Shown here: one piece after another, positions 1 to 6,099 of the stretch | How positions within the stretch are numbered: position 1 is the first letter of the stretch | Layout of the letters: each line of letters begins with the position of its first letter | Origin: Actinomycetota bacterium | Lineage (GTDB): Bacteria; Actinomycetota; Actinomycetes; Nanopelagicales; Nanopelagicaceae | Reading direction: 5' to 3' | Length of the DNA: 10,994 nucleotides | Assembly (NCBI GenBank): GCA_009702845.1 | Contig: WLHG01000018.1 | Coordinates: 1-10,994, forward strand | The notes under the pieces: generated by a model | Seen by the model: only the letters and a program-made list of their open reading frames with translations | Databases searched by the model: none | What the model was told of the DNA's origin: nothing | Translations under genes and position numbers: made by a program

Positions 1-390
1 GCGGTAGAGCGAAATCTATCCGTGTTATTGATAACCCATGATCTAGGTGTAGCGGCTCAGTTTGCTGATGAAGTTATGGTGATGTATGACGGTCGAATTG
101 TTGAAAAAGGCTCTGTCCGTCAAGTTTTTACCCGTCCTATGCATCCATATACGCGAGCACTTTTAGACTCGCGTTGTGATGACACGGTTGATTACTCTCA
201 ACCGATCAAATCGATTCCAGGGCAACCTCCAAGACCGGCTCTTCGTGATGACAAATGTTCATTTGCAGCTCGCTGCTCTCATGTTCAAGAGAATTGTTTA
301 TCTAGTACTCCTACATTGATTAAATATGGCGAAACATTGGCAGCTTGCTTTCATAGTGAAAGAATTATCAGTATGTCTGAGGTGATTTAA
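1..390 (+). CDS. Opp/Dpp-type ABC transporter ATP-binding protein, C-terminal part (5'-truncated by window edge)
   Basis: This is the last 129 codons of an ABC transporter ATPase that powers import of dipeptides, oligopeptides or similar solutes; it acts on the cytoplasmic face of the membrane. The frame is open from base 1, so the gene begins outside the window and the GTG at 22 is internal. The switch (H-loop) motif ITHDLGV lies at bases 31-51, followed by the usual [10 protein letters not shown] stretch and the HPYTRALL segment that opens the oligopeptide/dipeptide ABC C-terminal domain. That domain carries cysteines in a C-x5-C-x6-C-x16-C pattern ([15 protein letters not shown] and a later AAC), a pattern linked to an iron-sulphur cluster in some DppD/OppD proteins. 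Walker A, signature and Walker B motifs would lie upstream. It ends in TAA immediately before the partner ATPase, in the same frame. By position it is DppD-like, but the solute is unknown. Confidence 0.93.
   Translation, partial: AVERNLSVLLITHDLGVAAQFADEVMVMYDGRIVEKGSVRQVFTRPMHPYTRALLDSRCDDTVDYSQPIKSIPGQPPRPALRDDKCSFAARCSHVQENCLSSTPTLIKYGETLAACFHSERIISMSEVI
379..386 (+). promoter_or_regulatory. Extended Shine-Dalgarno that decides the start of the second ATPase
   Basis: GAGGTGAT matches the 3' tail of 16S rRNA (GGAGGTGATC) at all eight positions and lies inside the last codons of the upstream gene. Its GAGG core is 8 bases before the CTG at 391, an ideal distance, but 29 bases before the TTG at 412. 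It therefore supports initiation at CTG 391. Confidence 0.6.
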
Positions 391-1365
391 CTGAGTACCG
401 TAAAAGCACCTTTGATAGCTGCTGAAAATTTAACAAAGACTTTTTACGGTGGTGGTGGCCACGTGCGTGCTTTGGATGGCGTTACTTTTTCTGTTGAACA
501 GGGCTCCACATTGGCACTCGTCGGAGAATCTGGAAGCGGAAAGACCACCGCAGCTCGTATGGTTCTCGGATTGGACACTCCTGATACAGGTTCTGTAGCA
601 ATCTTGGGGGAGAGGCTCGAAACTTTAAAGAGTGAAGAGTTAAGAGTATTAAGAAGATCGATTCAGGTAGTGCAACAAGACCCATATAGTCAATTGAATC
701 GTCGTCATTCAGTACAACGTATAATTGAAGGACCACTGATTGCTTTTGGCGAAACTGATGCGTCTATACGTAAGGCAAAAGCCATCGAACTTCTAGATGC
801 CGTGGGTTTAGAACGAGCATATTTGAACCGTCGCCCCCACGAGCTCTCGGGAGGTCAATGTCAAAGAGTGGCAATAGCCCGCGCACTAATAATTGAACCA
901 AAGATTCTCGTATTAGATGAAGCGGTCTCGGCCCTCGACGTATCTATTAGGGCGCAAGTTTTGAATTTACTACGTTCGCTGCAAAGGGAGAGATCTTTAA
1001 CCTACCTCTTTATTACTCACGATCTGGGTGTTGCCAAATATATGGCCGATGATATTGCTGTTATGTTTAGGGGAAAGATTATGGAGAAGGGAAGTCGGGA
1101 GGATATCTTCAAGAACTCCTCTCACCATTACACAAGGAATTTAATCTCTTCGGTTCCCCGAACTGAACCCCCAATCCAACGAAAGCAAATTTATGACATT
1201 CAAGCCCTACCTACCATCAACCAGAATGACGCCTGCTCTTATCGATCGCGATGCTCAGTTGGATTGCAACAAGTGAAATGTCAGACCGAGGCCGTTCCAT
1301 TGACAAGCGGATCGGCCTCGCATGCTTGGTTATGTCATTTCCCTCTGAAGAATGGGGCGAATTAG
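391..1365 (+). CDS. Opp/Dpp-type ABC transporter ATP-binding protein (DppF/OppF-like)
   Basis: Complete second ATPase of a peptide/opine-type importer, working as a heterodimer with the upstream ATPase. Counting from CTG 391 (324 aa), the motifs are Walker A GESGSGKT at 45-52, Q-loop VVQQDPYSQLN near 93-103, ABC signature LSGGQ at 152-156, Walker B ILVLDE at 172-177, D-loop SALD and H-loop ITHD at about 208-211. The C-terminal domain again has four cysteines (C-x5-C, C-x8-C and a last WLC). The signature is followed by Cys where Arg/Gln is usual (LSGGQCQR). The first ATG in frame is beyond Walker A, so the start must be non-ATG: either CTG 391, placed correctly behind a strong SD and directly after the upstream TAA, or TTG 412, which has no SD. 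The CTG start adds STVKAPL before the family-typical IAAENLTKTF. It is followed after one base by the SDR gene, which ties transport to catabolism. Confidence 0.93.
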   Translation: MSTVKAPLIAAENLTKTFYGGGGHVRALDGVTFSVEQGSTLALVGESGSGKTTAARMVLGLDTPDTGSVAILGERLETLKSEELRVLRRSIQVVQQDPYSQLNRRHSVQRIIEGPLIAFGETDASIRKAKAIELLDAVGLERAYLNRRPHELSGGQCQRVAIARALIIEPKILVLDEAVSALDVSIRAQVLNLLRSLQRERSLTYLFITHDLGVAKYMADDIAVMFRGKIMEKGSREDIFKNSSHHYTRNLISSVPRTEPPIQRKQIYDIQALPTINQNDACSYRSRCSVGLQQVKCQTEAVPLTSGSASHAWLCHFPLKNGAN

Positions 1366-1366
1366 C

Positions 1367-2194
1367 ATGAATCAAGTAGTAGTAGTGACTGGCGCAGCTG
1401 CTGGAATAGGGCGCGCCATCGCCGAAACAATTGCACCTTTTGCATCTGTAGTTCTTGTAGATATTGACGAAGAGGGTCTGAAGCACACCGCAAGCCAGAT
1501 TAACAAATCGGACGGATCTGCTGAATTCGTAATGGGGGATGTTTCTCTCCGTGCGACTCACAGAGAGGCCGTTGCCAAAGCTTTAGAGCTTGGAACTTTG
1601 ACAGGTTGGGTTAACTGTGCGGGAATTAATCGTGGAGGCCAACTTCATAACTTTAAAGAGGACTCAACTGACCTTGAAAAAGTGATAAATGTAAATCAAT
1701 TAGGGACTTTGTGGGGATGCACAGAAGCGATCACAACTTTTCTGGATGCAAAAACACAGGGTGCCATTGTAAATATCTCCTCTGTTCATGGAAAGCGAGC
1801 TTGGAGAGATAATGCAATATATGAAATGTCAAAAGCGGCCATCGAAGCGTTAACACGAAACATTGCCGTTGTTTATGGGCCATACGGAATTCGAGCTAAC
1901 ACGGTCTCACCCGGCGCAGTCTTAACGCCAGTCCTTGAACAGAGTTTTATTGATGCCCCAGATCCACAAAAACGAAGAGTTGGGCTGGAAACTATTACGC
2001 CATTAAAGAGGATTGCCCTTCCGCGCGAGATTGCTGATGTGGTCCTTTTTCTACTTTCAGAAAAGGCATCTTTCGTCAACGGCCAGGATATCTGTGTCGA
2101 TGGTGGCTGGTCAGCTGCACTCGGCTCGGGAGATTTAGATATCGACTTAGCATCACGTTTCGGTCTTGATCCGAACACTGGACTTCGCAAATGA
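1367..2194 (+). CDS. Short-chain dehydrogenase/reductase (SDR), classical type
   Basis: Cytosolic NAD(P)-dependent oxidoreductase that interconverts a hydroxyl and a carbonyl group on a small substrate. From ATG 1367 (275 aa) the coenzyme motif TGAAAGIG is at 8-15, an acidic residue ending beta-2 (VVLVDID, D32) suggests NAD(H) rather than NADP(H), NCAG is at 83-86, and the catalytic Ser138, Tyr152 and Lys156 (YEMSK) are all present. The PG motif (NTVSPGAV) and C-terminal DGGW are typical. ATG 1367 follows the ATPase stop by one base and has GGGG nine bases upstream. An in-frame ATG at 1352 would add five residues and overlap the ATPase by 14 bases; it has a weaker SD and pushes the glycine motif too far in. 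A C-terminal tail of about 28 residues follows DGGW, longer than in most classical SDRs. The substrate is not determinable. Confidence 0.93.
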   Translation: MNQVVVVTGAAAGIGRAIAETIAPFASVVLVDIDEEGLKHTASQINKSDGSAEFVMGDVSLRATHREAVAKALELGTLTGWVNCAGINRGGQLHNFKEDSTDLEKVINVNQLGTLWGCTEAITTFLDAKTQGAIVNISSVHGKRAWRDNAIYEMSKAAIEALTRNIAVVYGPYGIRANTVSPGAVLTPVLEQSFIDAPDPQKRRVGLETITPLKRIALPREIADVVLFLLSEKASFVNGQDICVDGGWSAALGSGDLDIDLASRFGLDPNTGLRK

Positions 2195-2244
2195 AAATCA
2201 CAATAGATGCATCAAATTACAATAAGGAAAGGCTAATCAAATGA
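2191..2244 (+). CDS. Possible 17-residue coupled mini-ORF between SDR and aldolase genes
   Basis: An open frame encoding MKITIDASNYNKERLIK begins at an ATG that overlaps the SDR stop (ATGA, 2191-2194). It ends at a TGA that overlaps the ATG of the next gene (ATGA, 2241-2244), so it fills the whole gap. It has no clear SD of its own and would depend on re-initiation. It could carry ribosomes across the gap, be a gene remnant, or be chance. Nothing in the peptide is recognisable. Confidence 0.2.
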   Translation: MKITIDASNYNKERLIK

Positions 2245-3188
2245 GCACATGGCGCGAATTGCAGGGCGTACTGCCCGTGCTTTCTACCCCGTTCAATGCC
2301 AAAGATGAGATCGATCGCGAAATATTGGAGCGCGAAATAGAGTGGGTCTTAGGGCTTGGAGCCGATGGAGTTAGCACTGGAATGGTCTCGGAGATTTTGC
2401 GGCTCTCACCCAACGAGAGAATGTACTTGCATGAAATAGTTGCAGAACGCGCTAAGAAACTCGGCGGGATTATTGTGTTGAGTGCTGGAGGAGACACGAC
2501 AGGACAGGCGATTGAGTTTGCAAAACATGCGCAGGGCTGTCAGGCCGATGCCGTAATGGTAAATCCTCCATTATCTACATCGTTAAATGATGAAGATATT
2601 TTCCGTCATTACTGCTCGATACTCGACGCAACTGAGATTCCCTTAATAGTTCAGGACGCCTCGGGCTATGTAGGTCGGCCACTTTCTATGGATGTTCAGG
2701 TGCAATTACTAAAGGGGTACGGCAAACGCATCTACTTCAAACCAGAAGCAGTTCCGATAGGCCCACGATTATCATTATTTCTAGAGGCGACAGATGGAAA
2801 GGCGCGAGTATTAGAAGGATCAGGCGGCGGCGCGTTGGTCGATACTTTTCAACGAGGCATCGTGGGAACAATGCCTGGTGCCGATACAACCTGGATTTTA
2901 GTGGCGCTTTGGCGGGCACTAAAAGCTAATGACTGGGACTCTATAAACATGATCAGTGGCCCACTGGCGAGTTTGTTGGATTTGGAGCACTCACTTGATG
3001 CATATCTGGCGGTAGAGAAGCATTTACTGGTGAAGCAGAACATATTTACAAATGAGTTCGTAAGAGAGCCAGTCGGATATCGATTGGATTCTCAAACAAG
3101 AAAAGAAGTTGATCGGATCTATGAACTTCTCTATATGAGAGTATTTAAAAAACCATCACCTACTGAGAGAAAGAATGGCAAATCATGA
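2241..3188 (+). CDS. DapA/N-acetylneuraminate lyase superfamily protein (class I aldolase or dehydratase)
   Basis: A 315-residue TIM-barrel enzyme of the dihydrodipicolinate synthase/N-acetylneuraminate lyase superfamily. Members form a Schiff base with a 2-keto acid and then condense, cleave or dehydrate. The N-terminal GVLPVLSTPF strand, the STGMVSEILRLSPNER segment at about 45-60 and the Schiff-base lysine K167 (IYFKPEA) mark the family. Two active-site elements of true DapA differ: the GTTGE loop reads GMVSE, and the YNxP tyrosine loop is replaced by VQDASGYVG (139-145, with Y143 nearby). A lysine-biosynthesis role is therefore unlikely, and cleavage of a 2-keto-3-deoxy acid or a related catabolic reaction is more plausible. 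The start is ATG 2241, with AAGGAAAGG 8-16 bases upstream. It overlaps the next gene by four bases (ATGA at 3185). Some catalytic roles in this superfamily cannot be told apart by sequence. Confidence 0.9.
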   Translation: MSTWRELQGVLPVLSTPFNAKDEIDREILEREIEWVLGLGADGVSTGMVSEILRLSPNERMYLHEIVAERAKKLGGIIVLSAGGDTTGQAIEFAKHAQGCQADAVMVNPPLSTSLNDEDIFRHYCSILDATEIPLIVQDASGYVGRPLSMDVQVQLLKGYGKRIYFKPEAVPIGPRLSLFLEATDGKARVLEGSGGGALVDTFQRGIVGTMPGADTTWILVALWRALKANDWDSINMISGPLASLLDLEHSLDAYLAVEKHLLVKQNIFTNEFVREPVGYRLDSQTRKEVDRIYELLYMRVFKKPSPTERKNGKS

Positions 3189-4291
3189 CCATAGTAATTG
3201 ACGTACCAGTGCTAGTTAGAGCAAATGAGAAGATGGTAATGACGAAGGTGGAAGTAGAAAACCCACGTCCTGGTGAAGTACGCGTTAAAATGTATGCATC
3301 AGGTGTTTGCCATTCCTGTCTGCATGCATACGACGGTTCTCACGCCATTCCAATGCCAATAATCCTTGGGGATGAAGGATCCGGCGTTGTTGAATCTGTA
3401 GGCTCTGGAGTGACAACTCTGAGCCCAGGGGATCACGTTATTATTTCTTGGCTACTCAATTGCGGCGTTTGCGTCGCCTGCCGCGGTGGCAAACCAGGGC
3501 ACTGCCGAGCAGGTTCACCACTGGGTGGACTTCTCGATGGGAGCTCGAGATTTAAAAATGCTAGCACTGGTCAACCGATTCTTCACTATGGCCCTGCAAC
3601 GTATGCACCATATTTAGTAGTGCCAGAGAGCTCTGCAATTAAAATTAGCAAGGACATGCCTCTAGACATGGCAGCACTTATTGGGTGTTCGGTCACAACG
3701 GGCTTCGGCGCAGTCACAAACACTGCTGGCACAAGACCAGGAGAGTCAATTGCCATTGTTGGTTGCGGCGGTGTTGGCTTGAATTCAGTTCAGGGTGCCC
3801 GTGTTGCAGGTGCTTATCCAATCATCGCGATTGACACATCTGATGCAGCCTTAGAAATGGCAAAGTCATTTGGGGCAACACATACAGTAAATCCAATGAA
3901 GGAAGATGTATTAGAGGCAACTCGGAAAATCTGTCCTAATGGCTTGCAATACACCGTGGCTGCCGTTGGAAGCACGAAAGCAATGCTTAACGCACTCAAC
4001 ATACTCGGTTCAAATGGTGCAATGATCATTGTAGGAGCTCCGCCAAGTGGGGCAGTGTTGGAAATTGATCCAAGATTTATTCTTGCGGGTGAGAAGATGA
4101 TGAAGGGCAGCGTCTATGGTTCATCTAACCCCCACGTTGAATTTCCTAGACTTATTGAATTATATTTGGCTGGCAAACTAGATTTGGACTCTCTGCTTAC
4201 TGGTCATTATGGTCTAGATGAGGCTGACAAGGCCTTTGAAGTTCTAGCCCAAGGTGCCCCGGGCCGCGGACTGATTACATTCAATAAATGA
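3185..4291 (+). CDS. Zinc-type medium-chain alcohol dehydrogenase (MDR family)
   Basis: A 368-residue cytosolic MDR oxidoreductase that interconverts an alcohol and an aldehyde or ketone, probably with NAD(H): the Rossmann motif GCGGVG is at 193-198 and Asp217 ends beta-2. The structural-zinc lobe is intact, with C93, C96, C99 and C107 (C-x2-C-x2-C-x7-C). The catalytic-zinc site is atypical. The GVCHTD motif reads GVCHSC (C42, C45) and the GHE motif reads LGDEGSG, with Asp63 in place of the usual His; C168 (GCSVTTG) is present. The protein therefore may bind zinc through Cys, Asp and Cys, perhaps with C45. Translation is coupled to the upstream aldolase-family gene by an ATGA overlap, so this dehydrogenase probably handles an aldehyde or alcohol made from the aldolase product. 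Length is normal for the family. The real substrate is unknown. Confidence 0.93.
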   Translation: MTIVIDVPVLVRANEKMVMTKVEVENPRPGEVRVKMYASGVCHSCLHAYDGSHAIPMPIILGDEGSGVVESVGSGVTTLSPGDHVIISWLLNCGVCVACRGGKPGHCRAGSPLGGLLDGSSRFKNASTGQPILHYGPATYAPYLVVPESSAIKISKDMPLDMAALIGCSVTTGFGAVTNTAGTRPGESIAIVGCGGVGLNSVQGARVAGAYPIIAIDTSDAALEMAKSFGATHTVNPMKEDVLEATRKICPNGLQYTVAAVGSTKAMLNALNILGSNGAMIIVGAPPSGAVLEIDPRFILAGEKMMKGSVYGSSNPHVEFPRLIELYLAGKLDLDSLLTGHYGLDEADKAFEVLAQGAPGRGLITFNK

Positions 4292-4371
4292 GAGTTTCAC
4301 TAGACTTTCGAGCCCTAACGGTTCCACGTTTTCATTTTTTACCTTACTATGAAAGGAATTTGGTGAATTGA
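4288..4371 (+). CDS. Possible 27-residue coupled mini-ORF between alcohol dehydrogenase and amidohydrolase genes
   Basis: An open frame begins at an ATG overlapping the dehydrogenase stop (ATGA, 4288-4291) and runs without a stop for 27 codons to a TGA one base before the amidohydrolase ATG. It starts MRVSLDF and ends YYERNLVN, is rich in aromatic and basic residues, and has no recognisable motif or signal peptide. It lacks its own SD. Its end overlaps the amidohydrolase SD (GGTGA 4362-4366). It may be a ribosome relay, a remnant or chance. Confidence 0.18.
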   Translation: MRVSLDFRALTVPRFHFLPYYERNLVN

Positions 4372-4372
4372 A

Positions 4373-5254
4373 ATGATTGTTGACGTTCATACGCACTCTC
4401 CGACACACGTTCATGCTGTCCCAGAGAGTGAAAAAAAGTCATATTCGGGTTGGCATTCTGGAGATCCAGTTAATACCACCAATAGTTACTCAGACTATCA
4501 AAAAGGCATGACTGCAGCTGATGTGTCTATCGTATTTAATATTCATGTTCCAGATACAGAGCGCTTAGTTGGAACCCCCGGTGATGCTACGCGAATCAAT
4601 GAGGACACAGCCGACTTCGTTGCATCGGATTCTAATCGCATTGGGTTCATGTCAATTGATCCAATGAGGTATGACTGGATGGAGGAGATGGACAAATCCA
4701 TAGCACTGGGTCTAGTAGGAATAAAGCTGGGCGCTAATTATCAGCGCTTTGATCCATTAAGCCGAGAAGCACTTGCCCTTTATGCACGCGCCGAGAAATT
4801 ATCACTGCCTATTCTCTTTCATACCGGTGCCTCGCCAGTACGCGAAGCTCCTTTGGCCTATGCCCACCCGCTCGTTACTGATGAAGTAGCGATTCGTTTT
4901 CCAGATCTTAAGATAGTAATGGCGCACGTTGGCCATCCTTGGGTTCGAGACACTATCGTCACTATTCGCAAGCATCCAAATGTCTATGCCGATGTCTCTG
5001 CAATTTACACACGCCCTTGGATGATTTACGAGGCGATGCTTATGGCAACCGAATGGGGCGTCATGCACAAGTTTCTATTTGGCTCTGACTTCCCGGTTAC
5101 CACCCCCAAATATGCCATGGAGCGCTTGCGGGCAGTCAATGAGATAGTAGAAGGAACAAACTTCCCGAAAATCTCACTGGAGCAGATAGAAAAGATTATT
5201 CATGCCGACGCATTGAGTATTCTGAACCTAGAAGACCCACGAAAGGGAAAATAA
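4373..5254 (+). CDS. Amidohydrolase-2 family metal-dependent hydrolase/decarboxylase
   Basis: A 293-residue TIM-barrel protein of the amidohydrolase-2 branch, which includes ACMSD-type decarboxylases and lactone or ring hydrolases. Visible metal and catalytic residues are H6 and H8 (DVHTH) on beta-1, H150 (ILFHTG) on beta-5, H185 (MAHVGH, with H188 close by) on beta-6 and D239 (FGSDFP) on beta-8, so the set for a mononuclear divalent metal site is complete. GIKLG (K118) is also typical. There is no signal peptide, so it should be cytosolic. The start is ATG 4373, with GGTGA six bases upstream and AAAGGAA further up. The 81-base gap before it is the largest in the operon and contains only the mini-ORF and a T-rich stretch. 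A second amidohydrolase sits at the end of the facing operon. Hydrolase and decarboxylase functions cannot be separated by sequence here. Confidence 0.9.
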   Translation: MIVDVHTHSPTHVHAVPESEKKSYSGWHSGDPVNTTNSYSDYQKGMTAADVSIVFNIHVPDTERLVGTPGDATRINEDTADFVASDSNRIGFMSIDPMRYDWMEEMDKSIALGLVGIKLGANYQRFDPLSREALALYARAEKLSLPILFHTGASPVREAPLAYAHPLVTDEVAIRFPDLKIVMAHVGHPWVRDTIVTIRKHPNVYADVSAIYTRPWMIYEAMLMATEWGVMHKFLFGSDFPVTTPKYAMERLRAVNEIVEGTNFPKISLEQIEKIIHADALSILNLEDPRKGK

Positions 5255-5302
5255 CAATTTTTCTCTAGTAATATGGAATTCATAAGGCGACGTCATTAAC
5301 CC

Positions 5303-5310
5303 AGGAGGAA
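5303..5310 (+). promoter_or_regulatory. Strong Shine-Dalgarno of the second SDR gene
   Basis: AGGAGGAA lies with its AGGAGG core five bases before ATG 5314. It is the strongest consensus site on the plus strand, so this gene is probably translated independently of the upstream cistron, from which a 59-base gap separates it. I see no convincing promoter in the gap. Confidence 0.7.
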
Positions 5311-5313
5311 ATA

Positions 5314-6072
5314 ATGGCAAGTGATCTAAATAATTTTGACGGTCAAGTTGTTTTAGTTGTTGGTGCCGCCAGCGGAATTGGCCGAGCAGCTGCGCAATTG
5401 ATTGCCTCCCGAGGAGGCACCGTCGTTATCGCTGACTTCGATAAGACGGGTTTAGCTTCACTTCAAAAAGAGTTGGGGCTTAAAGATAATCAGGTCGAGA
5501 GCGTTAACTTGGGTGACCAATCGAGCGTTCAGTCACTCGTTACTTCAGTGATTTCTAAGCATGCTCAGATTGATGCAGTCATAAACACTGCTGGAGTCGT
5601 TGGTCCAACATTTACAAAGCTTGAGGATGTTGAGTGGGCCGCCTTTGAACGAACGGTAACAATCAATCTATTTGGAACGGTCTGGTTAACTCAAGCAGTT
5701 CTTCCGCATATGAAATCCAGGAAGTATGGACGAATCGCACATGTGGCATCAATCGCGGGCAAGGAAGGCAACCCTGGAATGCATGCCTACAACACATCTA
5801 AGTCCGGCATGATTGGTTTCATTAAAGGTGTTGCCAAAGAGGTGGCCAACGAGGGAATCACGATTAATGCACTTGCCCCTGGAGTCATTAGGACTCCAAT
5901 GAATGCCGACACGAGTGACGAGACGCTTAAGTACATGCTTGCAAAAATTCCTATGGGAAGAATTGGAGAGCCCGAAGAGACCGCTGAAATGCTGGCCTTT
6001 ATGGTATCCAAGGCTTGCTCCTTCACGACTGGCTTTACTTTTGATGCATCAGGCGGAAGAGCGACTTACTAA
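5314..6072 (+). CDS. Short-chain dehydrogenase/reductase (SDR), FabG-like
   Basis: A 252-residue classical SDR, probably an NAD(H)-linked cytosolic dehydrogenase. The coenzyme motif GAASGIG is at 17-23, D41 at the end of beta-2 (VVIADFD) favours NAD(H), and NTAG is at 91-94. The catalytic Ser146, Tyr159 and Lys163 (YNTSK) are in place, and NALAPGVIRTPM follows. The C-terminus GGRATY resembles the usual DGG-x-T-Y end of FabG-like proteins, with DASGG in place of D-x-D-GG. The annotation name in similar proteins is often 3-oxoacyl-ACP reductase, but the catabolic setting argues against fatty-acid synthesis. It differs clearly from the first SDR of the operon, so the two are not a recent duplication and probably act on different intermediates. 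It is the last gene before the convergent junction, with 27 bases to the facing gene. Confidence 0.93.
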   Translation: MASDLNNFDGQVVLVVGAASGIGRAAAQLIASRGGTVVIADFDKTGLASLQKELGLKDNQVESVNLGDQSSVQSLVTSVISKHAQIDAVINTAGVVGPTFTKLEDVEWAAFERTVTINLFGTVWLTQAVLPHMKSRKYGRIAHVASIAGKEGNPGMHAYNTSKSGMIGFIKGVAKEVANEGITINALAPGVIRTPMNADTSDETLKYMLAKIPMGRIGEPEETAEMLAFMVSKACSFTTGFTFDASGGRATY

Positions 6073-6099
6073 CCAAATTGAATCAGGTACTTCCGAAAC

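Noticed and set aside
1217..1561. Minus-strand open frame of 114 codons across the ATPase-SDR junction
   Set aside because: It is antisense to two well-supported genes, has no SD or recognisable domain, and is a shadow frame.
4317..4340. Small hairpin AACG/CGTT followed by a T-rich run, as a terminator or attenuator before the amidohydrolase gene
   Set aside because: A four-pair stem is too short, and the T-run could arise by chance in this AT-rich gap.
4322..4350. Promoter-like pair TTCCAC and TACTAT spaced 17 bases
   Set aside because: Only three of six and four of six consensus matches, and it lies within a mini-ORF in an apparent operon; not sufficient alone.
5273..5299. Eight-codon frame in the gap before the second SDR, as a third bridging mini-ORF
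   Set aside because: It does not overlap the upstream stop and ends 14 bases before the next start, so it lacks the bridging geometry.
5314..6072. Second SDR as fatty-acid FabG
   Set aside because: No fab, acp or acyltransferase genes are nearby; the operon is catabolic in content.
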